DNA of 64,000 nucleotides from Lactiplantibacillus plantarum (GTDB taxonomy: Bacteria; Bacillota; Bacilli; Lactobacillales; Lactobacillaceae). Location: NCBI RefSeq assembly GCF_014131735.1, contig NZ_CP039121.1:868001-932000 (forward strand), written 5' to 3'. The notes below the pieces were generated by a model, which searched no databases, had not been told where the DNA came from, and saw only the letters and a list, made by a program, of their open reading frames with translations. Shown piece by piece: positions 30,201 through 39,315 of the stretch. The position numbers and the translations under genes are program-made. The first letter of the stretch is position 1, and each line of letters starts with the position of its first letter.

Positions 30201-30860
30201 CAAAGTTACCTGGGAATCGTCGATTATAAGTCATCCCAACATAAATTTGATTTTCAAGAGGCTTACTATGGTCTCGCAATGCAAATGTTAACTTATTTGG
30301 ACGCTGTGCTGCATAACGAGCAAGCTTTAGTCGGTTCTGATCAAGCTGCGGTTAAATTAGCTGGCGCACTTTACATGCACATTCAAAATCCAACTCTGAA
30401 ACCAAAAGATATTCAGGGCGGTTTTGAAGCAGCACTCCTAAAGAAGAACAAGTATAAGGGAATTTTGCTCGATGATCCGCAGTTATTGGAACATTTAGAT
30501 AGCGAACTACAACAAGGTAACGGGACCTCGAAAGTTTACCCATTCGCACGTAAAAAGGATGGGTCGTATAGTGGGGGGCGTGCAGCTTCACTGGTGACGA
30601 ATGACCAGTTAGAACGATTATTACAGCATAATAGTCAATTGATTATTGCAGCTGCTGAAGCGATTTTCGCTGGAGAAATTCAACTAAATCCAATTCGGCT
30701 GAACGATAAGACGACTGCTTTACAATATTCGCCGTATCTATCAATTATGCAGTTTGATGCAATGTTGGCAGAAAATGCTTATCGGGATCTACCGCCATTA
30801 TCAGCCAAACAGGTTCTTGATTTACTGAAGACACAGAAAGGTGGAGAAAACCATGAGTGA
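27258..30860 (+). CDS. rexB: AddB/RexB subunit of ATP-dependent exonuclease/helicase
   Basis: Partner of RexA in the RecBCD-like complex that resects double-strand breaks and recognises Chi. It is 1200 aa from the second of two adjacent GTG codons, best spaced from AGGAGG. The C-terminal nuclease motif GIVDYKSS (D989) and GKIDRLDQ are intact. The N-terminal Walker A of AddB is absent (FVLGPAKMDHRRTM). The four cysteines that hold the AddB [4Fe-4S] cluster are replaced: N826 (EEFYRNQYAYF), and L1155, S1158 and M1164 (LQYSPYLSIMQFD). Only two Cys occur in the whole protein. It overlaps rexA by 8 bp. Confidence 0.93.
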   Translation: MSLQFVLGPAKMDHRRTMVAQLVATLMAKPQDQFFYLVPNHIKFDTEVDVLNRLAQAFGQPDLYAQTQVQVFSFTRLAWYLMKNEAAYQVPRLSAAGIDMLLYRILQRHADELRLFGGEISQTGFVTQLAREINELQTANLQPEDVVQLAANAQAGDLQAKLHDLAIVYKDFVAATADKYLKPADILVQLNAYLRRQDLHGTHVYVELAGFAQLPAQEQGIVTTMLEQGADVTISLMLDHKVVDRAPENGTLFYQSGRLYYRLYQYARIRQIPVSQDIYAETPRVAPGLVALDDFWRGQPQAATGYEEPNTNVHLFRTDSRQTELAQVGRMIRAMVAKKHADPADDYHYRDFLIMTRHLDAYQTMLAPTFHELEIPYFVDLQRSMADHPLVELINALFDIDAQQYQYRDVMRVLKTELLMPNINGQPMDRQAYRQAVDLTENFILKSGYHGQRWVQREDWQYFQLTEGDAGVETDQNAEISRQINLIHHFVAETLPPFFKKMRQAPDGKAAVTLLVNFLTSQGVTDQLLAWRDQALDRQDVRAAAEPEQTWQTFCGMLDEYVTILGAEPFEITDFLALLQAGFEGASYSQIPSTLDQVLISESGMVQSQDHKVVFMVGATDLVMPDRIMTNNLLSDVDKENLQPTLSSLDGDHYLNDSAVVQLGDESCLNYLAFLSARRHLFFSAPLKDDQETDLNWSNYVRRIQRQFNLREHTYLGTPDPTNADARPFVGTKRRTISHVIQVYRDVLTTNTDRNRVGAPLQPAPVWVWLRQQLTRDPQFGELARQLMAGLSYRNQPVKLTPASVEALYGHQIYTSISKLEEFYRNQYAYFLKYGLKLRERDVFELSAASTGEFFHAVLDGLIKALRSDQIPLAQASDQQLGQYLETVTRQILDQPQFTILTSSNRMAYLQRQLINTVRQIAFAIRNQSKLSAAEPKQTEVLFGNVGKEHGLKALDFQIDATHSVHVRGKIDRLDQIQVADQSYLGIVDYKSSQHKFDFQEAYYGLAMQMLTYLDAVLHNEQALVGSDQAAVKLAGALYMHIQNPTLKPKDIQGGFEAALLKKNKYKGILLDDPQLLEHLDSELQQGNGTSKVYPFARKKDGSYSGGRAASLVTNDQLERLLQHNSQLIIAAAEAIFAGEIQLNPIRLNDKTTALQYSPYLSIMQFDAMLAENAYRDLPPLSAKQVLDLLKTQKGGENHE

Positions 30861-33800
30861 GGGTACAAACTATACACCTAGCCAGCAAGCTGTTATCGCA
30901 CAGCAGGGAAATAACTTGTTAGTTTCAGCTTCGGCTGGTTCTGGAAAGACGACCGTATTGATCGAACGTATTATGCGCAAGATATTGGCCGGCACGAATA
31001 TTGACCAGTTACTCGTGGTGACGTTTACAAACTTAGCTGCCAAGCATATGAAACAAAAGCTGGAATCGCAAATCAATAAGCGAATCTCACAGTTAATGAC
31101 GGACAATCCGGCGCAAACCACGGCGTCACCAGCGATTCGGCAATTACGGCAGCAATTAAATTTGCTCGGGGTAGCCAACATTAGTACGTTGGATGCTTTT
31201 TGTCTCCGCGTGATTCAGCGTTATTACTACGTTATTGATTTGGATCCTGTTTTTCGCCTATTGACGGACAACACTGAGGGGTTACTCATTCGTGATCAGG
31301 TTTGGGACAGTGTTCGTGAACAATTATATGATGAAGATGGTACGTTATTTGACTTATTAACAGCGAATTTTTCTAATGATCGAAGTGATGATGGTCTCAG
31401 TCGATTGATTTTTCGGTTATTTGATTTTGCCCAGTCGACCCCGGATCCGGAAGGCTGGCTGAGCAAGTTACCGGAACCTTATCAGGTGGATGAGGAAGCG
31501 TTAACGGCCAGTGCCTTTTATCAACAACAATTATTACCATTGCTCATTAATGAAGTCGATGGGATGCAAATGAAATTACGACAGGCACAAAAAGTTGCGA
31601 CGGATGCTGACTTAGTCCCGAAAACGCTTGAGGTACTCGCTACAGCACAAAAAACGCTGACGACGCTCCGTGAACAATTGGCAACGGCAAGTTGGAATGA
31701 GTTACGTACTCAAGTCGCTACTTTCAAGATTGGAGCTCTCAAAAAAACTTATAAGGACGAGCCGGAGAAGACTGCGCGGGCCAAAACTATGGGCACATTT
31801 GTGGACGGTGTCAAGAAACAAATGACCACCCTTAGCGAGACCTATTTTGCGGCCGATGAGCAGCAAGTCTTAGATATTATGGTAGGGGCAAAGTCAATTG
31901 TGACTGAGCTAGTGGATGCGACCAAGCAGTTTAAGACGGCTTTTGCAGCTGAAAAACGGCGGCGACACGTCCTGGACTTTTCGGATTTGGAACACCTAAC
32001 GTTGCAAATCTTAACGAGTGACAATGAAAGTAGTCAGGCAGCTTTGGCGCAGTTACGGGCCCAATTTGAAGAAGTTATGGTTGATGAATATCAAGATATT
32101 AACTCTTTGCAAGAAAGTATTTTGCAGCTGTTGGCGCGCGACCAGCCAGGAAATATGTTCATGGTGGGAGACGTCAAACAGTCGATTTACCAGTTCCGAT
32201 TAGCTGATCCGTTATTGTTTTTGCACAAGTATCACGATTTTGGGACGAATCCCGAACACGGGGAACGAATCGTATTAGCTGAAAACTTCCGGTCGGTGGC
32301 GAATGTCGATCATTTGACTAACCTAATCTTTAGTCAGCTGATGGACGCGCCGGTCGGGCAAATTGATTATGATGAAGCGGCTTACCTCAAGTATGGGCCC
32401 AAGGATTATCCGGCCGATATGCCACAAACGACGAATCTATTACTTTACCAGACGGAAACTGACAAGTCGACAGAAGATGTCTCCACGGATGAAACCAATT
32501 TTTCAATTGATGATCCTGCCGTTGGGAGTATCACGATGGTCGCCCAAAAGATTTTGGCACTTAAGGCCCAAGATAAGCCAATCTATGAACGTGCTAATGG
32601 GGAATACCGGCCGTTTCGATACAGCGACGTGGCGTTACTAGTACCAACACGTAATCATAATTTAACAATTATTGATGTTTTCAAACGGTATCACATTCCC
32701 GTTGTGGTCAATGATGCCCAGAATTATTTTCAAACCACTGAGATTCGAATCATGATGGCACTACTCAGTATTATCGATAATCCATATCAAGATATTCCGT
32801 TAGTGGCGGTTCTACGCTCGCCAATTGTCGGATTAGACGAAAATCAATTAGTTTATTTGCGTATCCAGAATAAAACGAGTGATTATTTTCAAGCCGTCCA
32901 GGACTTTTATCATCATTATCCGACTGGTCCGGCGACTGAATATGGTGATCAAGTTTATGCTAAGATCGAGACCTTCTTGACACAATTGACTGAATTTCGA
33001 GATCTGGCACGACGTAATCAAATCGTAACCCTGATTTGGCAAATCTATGAACGAACTGGCTTTTTAGACTACGTTGGCGGCATGCCGGCTGGTAAACAGC
33101 GTCAGGCTAATCTCCACGCTTTATATGAACGTGCTTATACGTATGAACAGGGCAGTTTTAAGGGCTTATTTCAGTTCGTTCGTTTTATTCGCCGGATGCA
33201 GGAAAAGGATCAGGACTTGGCAGCTGCCGTGGCCGAGACTGATGCGGAAGCGGTCAACGTAATGACGATTCATGGTAGCAAGGGGCTTGAATACCCCGTG
33301 ATTTTTGTGATGGATATGGATAAGCAGTTCAATCAGACTGATACGCGCTCAAGCGCGCTATTGGACCGAGAAGCGGGGATTGGGATTACTTATTTGGACC
33401 CAGAAACGCGTGTGAAGTACCCGACCTTGCCACAAGTTGTGACTAAGCAGGTAGTCAGCAAGAAGATGCGCGCTGAAGAGATGCGGAAACTATATGTCGC
33501 GATGACGCGAGCTCAGCAACAGCTCTATTTGGTTGGAACAATCAAGGATATTGATACCGCGACCGAAAAATGGCGGCAGGCCTTTGCTAGCGACGGGCGC
33601 GTCTTAAGTGCCCAAGCACGGATTGCGGCGACTAATCAATTAGATTGGGTCGGTATGGCCGTGATACGGCATCCGGCCATGAAGGCATATTGGGGAGATG
33701 AATGGCCCAATTACGAATTGACGGATGATCCGACCAAGCTAGCCGTTGAATTGGGAGATGCCACCACCGTCCTGGCGGAGCAAAGTGAAGCGGTATCGGG

Positions 33801-34602
33801 TACTCAACCTGATGCGCTTGAACTAGTTGAACAGCAAGTCACCATCGATGTTGATCAAGTAACGCGTGATTATCTGACCACGTTACTGAATTTTCATTAT
33901 CCACACCAGGCTTCCACGACGACGACGGCATATCAATCGGTATCAGAAGTGAAACGAATCTTTGAAGATCCGGATACTCCGCTGATGAATGCGAACCCGA
34001 CTGTTAGTCAGCGGCGTTCACGACCGACATCCCGGTTTGTGACAGGGTCACTGGAGTTACCACAATTTTTACAAACTATGCAGGCGCCAACCAGTGCGGA
34101 AGTTGGGAGTGCGACCCACTTAGTTTTAGAACAACTTGATTTGACCAAACCGGTCAATGAAACGACGGTTCAAAGTACGATTGATGGGTTAGTGGCTAAC
34201 CGGGTCTTAACGACCAATGTCGCGAAATTGATTGCAGTTGACACCATCGTGGCTTTTTACCAGAGTGCGCTGGGCAGTCAAATTTTGGATAATCCGGCGA
34301 AGGTGCACCGCGAAGTGCCATTCTCGTTACTGATTCCAGCACGTCAGATTTTCGATGTTGATGAACATGAGACGGGAAAAGTCCTGATTCATGGAATTAT
34401 TGACGGCTATTTAGAAACGGCTGATGGGTTAACCTTGTTTGATTATAAGACGGACCACGTCAAGCGGCCTGAAGAATTGAAGACGCGCTACGCTGGTCAA
34501 GTTAAACTATATGCAGCAGCGCTAGCGTCGATGTATCCAGGAAAGGTGACTAAACAGTATTTGTACTCACTGCCACAACAGGTGTTTGTGCCAGTTAATT
34601 AA
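30853..34602 (+). CDS. rexA: AddA/RexA helicase-nuclease subunit
   Basis: 1249 aa UvrD-like superfamily 1 helicase with a C-terminal nuclease. Walker A is SASAGSGKTT (25-34). Walker B region is VMVDEYQDIN, further motifs are GDVKQSIYQFR and MTIHGSKGLEYPVIFV, and the nuclease motif is LFDYKTDH near residue 1200. The start is ATG at 30853 behind GGTGGAG. A GTG 12 bp upstream is possible but poorly placed. A terminator follows. Confidence 0.95.
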   Translation: MSEGTNYTPSQQAVIAQQGNNLLVSASAGSGKTTVLIERIMRKILAGTNIDQLLVVTFTNLAAKHMKQKLESQINKRISQLMTDNPAQTTASPAIRQLRQQLNLLGVANISTLDAFCLRVIQRYYYVIDLDPVFRLLTDNTEGLLIRDQVWDSVREQLYDEDGTLFDLLTANFSNDRSDDGLSRLIFRLFDFAQSTPDPEGWLSKLPEPYQVDEEALTASAFYQQQLLPLLINEVDGMQMKLRQAQKVATDADLVPKTLEVLATAQKTLTTLREQLATASWNELRTQVATFKIGALKKTYKDEPEKTARAKTMGTFVDGVKKQMTTLSETYFAADEQQVLDIMVGAKSIVTELVDATKQFKTAFAAEKRRRHVLDFSDLEHLTLQILTSDNESSQAALAQLRAQFEEVMVDEYQDINSLQESILQLLARDQPGNMFMVGDVKQSIYQFRLADPLLFLHKYHDFGTNPEHGERIVLAENFRSVANVDHLTNLIFSQLMDAPVGQIDYDEAAYLKYGPKDYPADMPQTTNLLLYQTETDKSTEDVSTDETNFSIDDPAVGSITMVAQKILALKAQDKPIYERANGEYRPFRYSDVALLVPTRNHNLTIIDVFKRYHIPVVVNDAQNYFQTTEIRIMMALLSIIDNPYQDIPLVAVLRSPIVGLDENQLVYLRIQNKTSDYFQAVQDFYHHYPTGPATEYGDQVYAKIETFLTQLTEFRDLARRNQIVTLIWQIYERTGFLDYVGGMPAGKQRQANLHALYERAYTYEQGSFKGLFQFVRFIRRMQEKDQDLAAAVAETDAEAVNVMTIHGSKGLEYPVIFVMDMDKQFNQTDTRSSALLDREAGIGITYLDPETRVKYPTLPQVVTKQVVSKKMRAEEMRKLYVAMTRAQQQLYLVGTIKDIDTATEKWRQAFASDGRVLSAQARIAATNQLDWVGMAVIRHPAMKAYWGDEWPNYELTDDPTKLAVELGDATTVLAEQSEAVSGTQPDALELVEQQVTIDVDQVTRDYLTTLLNFHYPHQASTTTTAYQSVSEVKRIFEDPDTPLMNANPTVSQRRSRPTSRFVTGSLELPQFLQTMQAPTSAEVGSATHLVLEQLDLTKPVNETTVQSTIDGLVANRVLTTNVAKLIAVDTIVAFYQSALGSQILDNPAKVHREVPFSLLIPARQIFDVDEHETGKVLIHGIIDGYLETADGLTLFDYKTDHVKRPEELKTRYAGQVKLYAAALASMYPGKVTKQYLYSLPQQVFVPVN

Positions 34603-34634
34603 GTTTGGCTGTCAGGTGGTGCTTACAAAGTTGG

Positions 34635-34668
34635 AAAAAGCACGTCAGAATAATCTGGCGTGCTTTTT
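34635..34668. terminator. bidirectional terminator after rexA
   Basis: AAAAAGCACGTCAGA / TCTGGCGTGCTTTTT hairpin between convergent genes. Confidence 0.85.
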
Positions 34669-34734
34669 GTTGAGTTTGGTCTTAATTAAAGCGTTCGTGA
34701 TGTTTAAAGCCAAATGCCGCGTGGCTGACAAATA

Positions 34735-35259
34735 TTAGGATAGTAGTAACTGATAAGCATTCCGTTGATCGTTGTTGTCATGATTCATGTAGACGATACC
34801 ACGGTATTCGAAGCCAGCTTTGGTAATAATGTGTTGCATTCGCTTGTTTAACAAGTGCGTATCAATTCGGAGTTGACGAAAGCCGAGTTGGTAACTCATG
34901 GTAATGAGATTGCTAAAGTAAAAGTCAGTCAGATGTTGTCCGTGGTAACCATTGGCAATAGCAATACGGTGAATCGAGGCATAGCGGTGGTTCTCAGTAG
35001 GCGCCCAGCTGCCATCATAAATAATAGCGTAATTGGGGTCAGGTGTTGTTAGCAGTGCAGCCGTCCCAGCAATCTGATCATCGACAATGAGTACCCAGGC
35101 AATTCTAGCATCAATGTCAGCCTGAATATCAGCAGCTAACGGGTAACCATCTTGCCATTGGGGAATCTGATCGGCAGCCAAGGCGTGTTTGCCCTGTTCG
35201 ATAATAGCCATCATGGCTGGTAAGTCAGCACTAGTAGCTTGACGAATATATTTTGACAT
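34735..35259 (-). CDS. GNAT-family N-acetyltransferase
   Basis: 174 aa single-domain GNAT protein: IRQATSADLPAMMAIIEQGK start, IAGTAALL strand, and an acetyl-CoA region IHRIAIANGYHGQHLTDF in which the usual Q/RxxGxG/A loop reads NGYHGQH. C-terminal GFRQLRIDTHLLNKRMQHII. Substrate unknown. Monocistronic. Confidence 0.8.
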   Translation of the reverse strand: MSKYIRQATSADLPAMMAIIEQGKHALAADQIPQWQDGYPLAADIQADIDARIAWVLIVDDQIAGTAALLTTPDPNYAIIYDGSWAPTENHRYASIHRIAIANGYHGQHLTDFYFSNLITMSYQLGFRQLRIDTHLLNKRMQHIITKAGFEYRGIVYMNHDNNDQRNAYQLLLS

Positions 35260-35395
35260 GAATTATCACTACTCTCGTTTAGATGCTCATATTATAAGCC
35301 AATTTTGTAAACTGGACAAATCAGGAACAGAATGATACTTTTTTGTCCTGGTAAGCTTTATAATGAAACTTAACTAAAGGACAGGAGTGACCCAG

Positions 35396-36037
35396 ATGAA
35401 AATCTTTGTGATTGGTGCCCATGGGCAGATTGGTAAGAAAATCGTTTCCAAGTTAGTTGCCCAAGGTGACCAAGTGTACGCGGGTATTCGCCAACCAGAA
35501 CAGGCTGAGGCTTTCGAGGATGCTGGTGCGCAGCCAGTACAATTCAATTTGATGGCTCAGCCTGAAGATTTAGCGTTGGCTTTTAATGGTATGGATGCCA
35601 TTGTTTTTGCAGCCGGATCAGGTGGTCAAACGGGTTATGATATGACTTTAATGATTGACTTGGATGGGGCTGTCAAATCAATGGTCGCAGCCAAAATTGC
35701 CGGCGTTAAACGCTACGTAATTATTAGTGCTGAATTTACACCGGATCGGAGTCGTTGGCCACGAGCATTACAACCGTACTACGTGGCAAAGTATTATGCT
35801 GACGAATGGTTAAAAAACAGAACCCAATTGGATTACACCATTTTACAACCAGGTACGCTGATCAATGATGCCGGTACTGGCAAAGTAACCGTTAACCCTG
35901 ACGTTGGCGGTGAGATTACGCGTGATGATGTCGCAACTTTTACAGTTCAAACGCTACACACCCCTGCAACGGTCGGTAAAACCATTGCGTTGATCAATGG
36001 CGATACCCCAATCTCGAAGGCTGTTCAACAAGCTTAA
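35396..36037 (+). CDS. NAD(P)-binding SDR-like protein (YhfK-like)
   Basis: 213 aa atypical short-chain dehydrogenase fold. It has the cofactor motif KIFVIGAHGQIGKKI, YAGIRQPEQA and VKRYVIISAEFT, then a YVAKYYAD segment in the usual YxxxK place. Close in form to B. subtilis YhfK/YwnB; substrate unknown. The ATG at 35396 lies 8 nt after AGGAG. The in-frame GTG at 35387 overlaps that site. Confidence 0.8.
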   Translation: MKIFVIGAHGQIGKKIVSKLVAQGDQVYAGIRQPEQAEAFEDAGAQPVQFNLMAQPEDLALAFNGMDAIVFAAGSGGQTGYDMTLMIDLDGAVKSMVAAKIAGVKRYVIISAEFTPDRSRWPRALQPYYVAKYYADEWLKNRTQLDYTILQPGTLINDAGTGKVTVNPDVGGEITRDDVATFTVQTLHTPATVGKTIALINGDTPISKAVQQA

Positions 36038-36134
36038 TCTGAGGTTGAGACGGGTTAGCGACCATGATAGGTTACTAAAACTTGTCTGTTTAATGACCTG
36101 CATTTGGCGACCTAACTTGACGTACAGTCGTTAT

Positions 36135-36186
36135 AAAATCCACCGTGTGAGCTTATCATATTGATAAACTTACACGGTGGATTTTT
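36135..36186. terminator. bidirectional terminator
   Basis: AAATCCACCGTGT / ACACGGTGGATTTTT arms with an inner TTATCATATTGATAA hairpin, between convergent genes. The spacer just before (36038-36130) carries a GGTTGAGAC tag at 36043. Confidence 0.85.
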
Positions 36187-36195
36187 AGGTGCTGG

Positions 36196-37092
36196 TTAGT
36201 ATGCGTGCCAATCGACGGATTGAAAAGCAGCGGTCAGTCGTTGGATCAGGTCGGCTTGGGTTGGACTAAACGTCATTGAGTGGCGGTACGCAACGCCGAC
36301 ATTGAACGTGGGCGCTTGCGCGTCAGTTAGGGGGAGCCGCTGTAATCCCGCCGGTAATTGGACGGCGTTACTCAATAAGGCAATGCCCACATGCTGACGA
36401 ACCATGTTTAAGATACTGCCGATTTCATTGGATTCAAAGACAATCGTTGGCCGAACATGATTTTGATGACTGAGTTGACGAAACGCCTGGCGGTGGACAA
36501 AGTTATCTTTGAGCGCCACAAAATGCTGATGACGCAACGATCTGAACTGAAGTTGTGAGTTGGTTGCTAGCGGATCGTCAGTTGGTACAACAATACTAAA
36601 TGACTGGGTGTCAAACGTCGTGAGTTGAATGGTCGTATCCGTGAATTCATTGAGGTAAGCAAGTACGGCTAAGTCTAATTGTCCGTTTTTTAATCCTTTG
36701 AGCGCCGCGAGTGAACCTTGACTGATAGGTTGAATCTGGCTGAATAAAGCTTGTGGTAATTGGCTTGCAATCCGGGGAAAGTAGTTGATTTCAATGATTG
36801 GCGGCATCCCGATGACAAGTTGATCGGTTGTGGTGTGGGCAACTTCTTGGCACATCAGTTGGTGCTCTAATAGGATCTGATTGGCGTGTCGTTGGACTTG
36901 AATCCCGGTCGTGGTGAGTGCCACGGGTAAGTGGGGATTAGCCCGAATTAGTAATTGTGTTTTCAGTTCGGTCTCCAAGCGCCGAATAGCAGCCGAAATG
37001 GTCGGTTGACTAACGTGAAATTGGGCTGCAACTAATGAAAAATTTTTCAGCTGAGTTAACGAAACATAATATTGCAAATCTTTAATATTCAT
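36196..37092 (-). CDS. LysR-family transcriptional regulator
   Basis: 298 aa. N-terminal winged helix-turn-helix with NFSLVAAQFHVSQPTISAAI followed by RRLETEL, and a C-terminal LysR substrate domain. It is divergent from a TauE/SafE-type exporter gene, 126 bp apart, the usual layout for a LysR protein and its target. Effector unknown. Confidence 0.88.
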   Translation of the reverse strand: MNIKDLQYYVSLTQLKNFSLVAAQFHVSQPTISAAIRRLETELKTQLLIRANPHLPVALTTTGIQVQRHANQILLEHQLMCQEVAHTTTDQLVIGMPPIIEINYFPRIASQLPQALFSQIQPISQGSLAALKGLKNGQLDLAVLAYLNEFTDTTIQLTTFDTQSFSIVVPTDDPLATNSQLQFRSLRHQHFVALKDNFVHRQAFRQLSHQNHVRPTIVFESNEIGSILNMVRQHVGIALLSNAVQLPAGLQRLPLTDAQAPTFNVGVAYRHSMTFSPTQADLIQRLTAAFQSVDWHAY

Positions 37093-37218
37093 CTTAAAGT
37101 CCTTATTTAATTAATGCTTAATTGTTAGTATTATGATTTGTTATTATAACATGGTTATTTGACTATGGTAATCGTTGTGGCTATTGTAGGGCTATTAAGA
37201 GAGAAGGGAACGTTGCAC

Positions 37219-37992
37219 ATGTTTACGTTCGGAGAGTTAATCGTTATTTTAGTCGTTGTTGGGATTGTTGCGGGTATCGTTAGCACTGCAGCGGGGTTAG
37301 CGTCGCTGGTTTCGTACCCGGTCCTACTGGCGCTGGGACTGCCGCCCGTTACGGCTAATGTCACTAACACCGTGGGCTTAGTCTTTACTAGCTTTGGAGC
37401 CGTGCCAGCCTCACGCCGGGAACTACGGGGGCATGGTCAGGAATTGAAGACGCTCATCCCACTGACTTTAGTTGGGAGTATTGTTGGGGCAATTCTGTTA
37501 TTTATTATCCCGGCAGCGACCTTTGCGAAGGTCGTCCCATTTTTTATTTTGATTGCGGGAATTTTAGTACTGATTCCTCGTCATATTCATATTAAACAGC
37601 CCGGTGAAATTGTTGTGACACCTAAATGGATGACGGCTTTAGCTTGGTTGGGCATCTTTTTAGTCGGGGCTTATACGGGGTATTTTGGTGCTGCGGGTGG
37701 TGTCTTGATGTTGTCGATCCTGTCTTTCACGAGTGCCGCACCATTCGTCGTCTATAATGCTCAGAAAAATCTGGCGTTGGGATTAGCCAATATTGTTTCA
37801 GCCGTCGTTTATGGCTTGCAAACGCCAATTCAGTGGCGCTATGTATTACCCTTAGGCATTGGGTTTCTGATTGGTGGTAGCTTAGGACCACGAATTGTAC
37901 GCCACTTACCTGCCAGATTACTTAAAATTGTGATTGGAATCGGGGCATTGGGACTGGCGGCCAGTTTGTTCAAATCGGCTTATGGATTGTGA
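37219..37992 (+). CDS. TSUP (TauE/SafE) family membrane exporter
   Basis: 257 aa, about 8 membrane segments. Two related motifs are typical of the family: GIVSTAAGLASLVSYPVLLA near the N-terminus and GAYTGYFGAAGGVLMLSIL in the second half. Members export sulfite, sulfoacetate or other organic anions. The ATG at 37219 follows AGAAGGGA. Probably controlled by the divergent LysR gene. Confidence 0.82.
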   Translation: MFTFGELIVILVVVGIVAGIVSTAAGLASLVSYPVLLALGLPPVTANVTNTVGLVFTSFGAVPASRRELRGHGQELKTLIPLTLVGSIVGAILLFIIPAATFAKVVPFFILIAGILVLIPRHIHIKQPGEIVVTPKWMTALAWLGIFLVGAYTGYFGAAGGVLMLSILSFTSAAPFVVYNAQKNLALGLANIVSAVVYGLQTPIQWRYVLPLGIGFLIGGSLGPRIVRHLPARLLKIVIGIGALGLAASLFKSAYGL

Positions 37993-38179
37993 GTGAAAAT
38001 GAAGTTAGTGGGGACAAACTCAATAGAAATGTTAAGGCTGGTAAACTTACTTACGTTACGATCTTGAAATTAAGTCATTGGGTCTAAATCAGCGTTTGGA
38101 CTGATACTATCAGGCAAAACTGCAGGTCACCTGAAATGGGGAGGGGTTGACCCGGTTGTCTGATCCCTGATGATGAAAC

Positions 38180-38217
38180 AAAAAAGACTTTCAAGCCGTG
38201 CCTTGAAAGTCTTTTTT
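38180..38217. terminator. bidirectional terminator
   Basis: AAAAAGACTTTCAAG / CTTGAAAGTCTTTTT hairpin. The spacer 37993-38179 before it shows nothing else. Confidence 0.85.
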
Positions 38218-38236
38218 GATTATCCCAATGAGAACT

Positions 38237-38371
38237 TTAATCGTGATGGCGTGAACGTGTCCCTAAAAAGTAAGCACCAACGGCTAACAGAATCAGTAAG
38301 CTGATAATGCCCAAGCCGCCACCCATCCACATAAAGGGCATACCGCCAGTAAAAGCCCAACCGCACATCAT
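38237..38371 (-). CDS. small membrane protein, unknown function
   Basis: 44-45 aa (start at either of two adjacent ATG codons). Glycine- and methionine-rich N-terminus (FTGGMPFMWMGGGLG), one membrane segment (IISLLILLAVGAYFLG) and a basic tail ending SRHHD. No family recognised. It lies downstream of dapA on the same strand. Confidence 0.55.
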   Translation of the reverse strand: MMCGWAFTGGMPFMWMGGGLGIISLLILLAVGAYFLGTRSRHHD

Positions 38372-38441
38372 GGTCACCACTTTCCTAATTATTTTAGGTT
38401 CAGTATACGCGCTTTTGCCAGGTACTACCAACCGTTCTGCA

Positions 38442-39311
38442 TTATTTTAAGCTGTTGAGTAGTTGACTTTGTTCATTGGTGGTTAACGGTAAAATTGGTA
38501 GGCGCGTGCTTCCGACTAACCAGTGTTGGGCGTTCAGCGCCGCTTTGACGGGTGCCGGTGAGGGTTGTGTGAATAGTGCTGCCATCTTCGGCATTAAACG
38601 TCGTTGAATTTGCCCTGCTTGGGTGATATCGCCGTGGTTCAAGGCGCGGCGCATCGTCGCCATTTCATTTCCAAATAAATGACTCGCCACTGAAATCGTT
38701 CCCTGACCACCCAAGACGAGGGTGGTCAAGCTCTGAGCATCTTCGCCCGTGTAAACGAGAAAATCTTTAGGCGCCTTTTCAACAATTGCGGCCAGTTCTT
38801 CATCGGAACCACATTGTTTGATCCCAATAATGTTGGGGTTGTGGGCCAACGTGAGAATCGTCGTGACCGTCATCTTAACGCCTACGCGACCGGGAATATT
38901 ATAAATTATAATGGGCAAGTCTGATTTTTCGGCAATGGCTGTAAAATGCGCCATCATCCCGGTTTGGTTGGGTTTGTTATAAGGCGGGACAACGACGAGG
39001 GCGGCGTCGATGCCCTCGATTTGACTGACAATGTGGGTGAAATGAATTGTGGCGGCAGTGTCATTGGTCCCCGTATTAGCGATGATTGGAACTCGCCCAG
39101 CAACGATCCTAGCTGTCTGCGTGTATAAATCTCGTTTCTCAGCGATGCTCAACGTGGGGCCTTCGCCAGTCGTGCCCCCGACTAATAAGCCGTCCGTGCC
39201 AGTTGCAAGTAAGTGTTCGATCAGTTGCTCTAAGCGGTGGAAATCAATGTGTTGTTGGTCATCAAATGGGGTGACCATGGCGGTAATCAGGTGTGCGGAT
39301 GCTAAATTCAT
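38442..39311 (-). CDS. dapA: 4-hydroxy-tetrahydrodipicolinate synthase
   Basis: Condenses pyruvate with aspartate semialdehyde in lysine/diaminopimelate synthesis. It is 289 aa. The GGTTGEGPTL motif (45-54), Tyr137 in IYNIPGRVG and Schiff-base Lys165 in IIGIKQCGSD are all present. It lies 4 bp after the aminotransferase gene, forming a two-gene operon. Confidence 0.95.
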   Translation of the reverse strand: MNLASAHLITAMVTPFDDQQHIDFHRLEQLIEHLLATGTDGLLVGGTTGEGPTLSIAEKRDLYTQTARIVAGRVPIIANTGTNDTAATIHFTHIVSQIEGIDAALVVVPPYNKPNQTGMMAHFTAIAEKSDLPIIIYNIPGRVGVKMTVTTILTLAHNPNIIGIKQCGSDEELAAIVEKAPKDFLVYTGEDAQSLTTLVLGGQGTISVASHLFGNEMATMRRALNHGDITQAGQIQRRLMPKMAALFTQPSPAPVKAALNAQHWLVGSTRLPILPLTTNEQSQLLNSLK

Positions 39312-39315
39312 GTGG

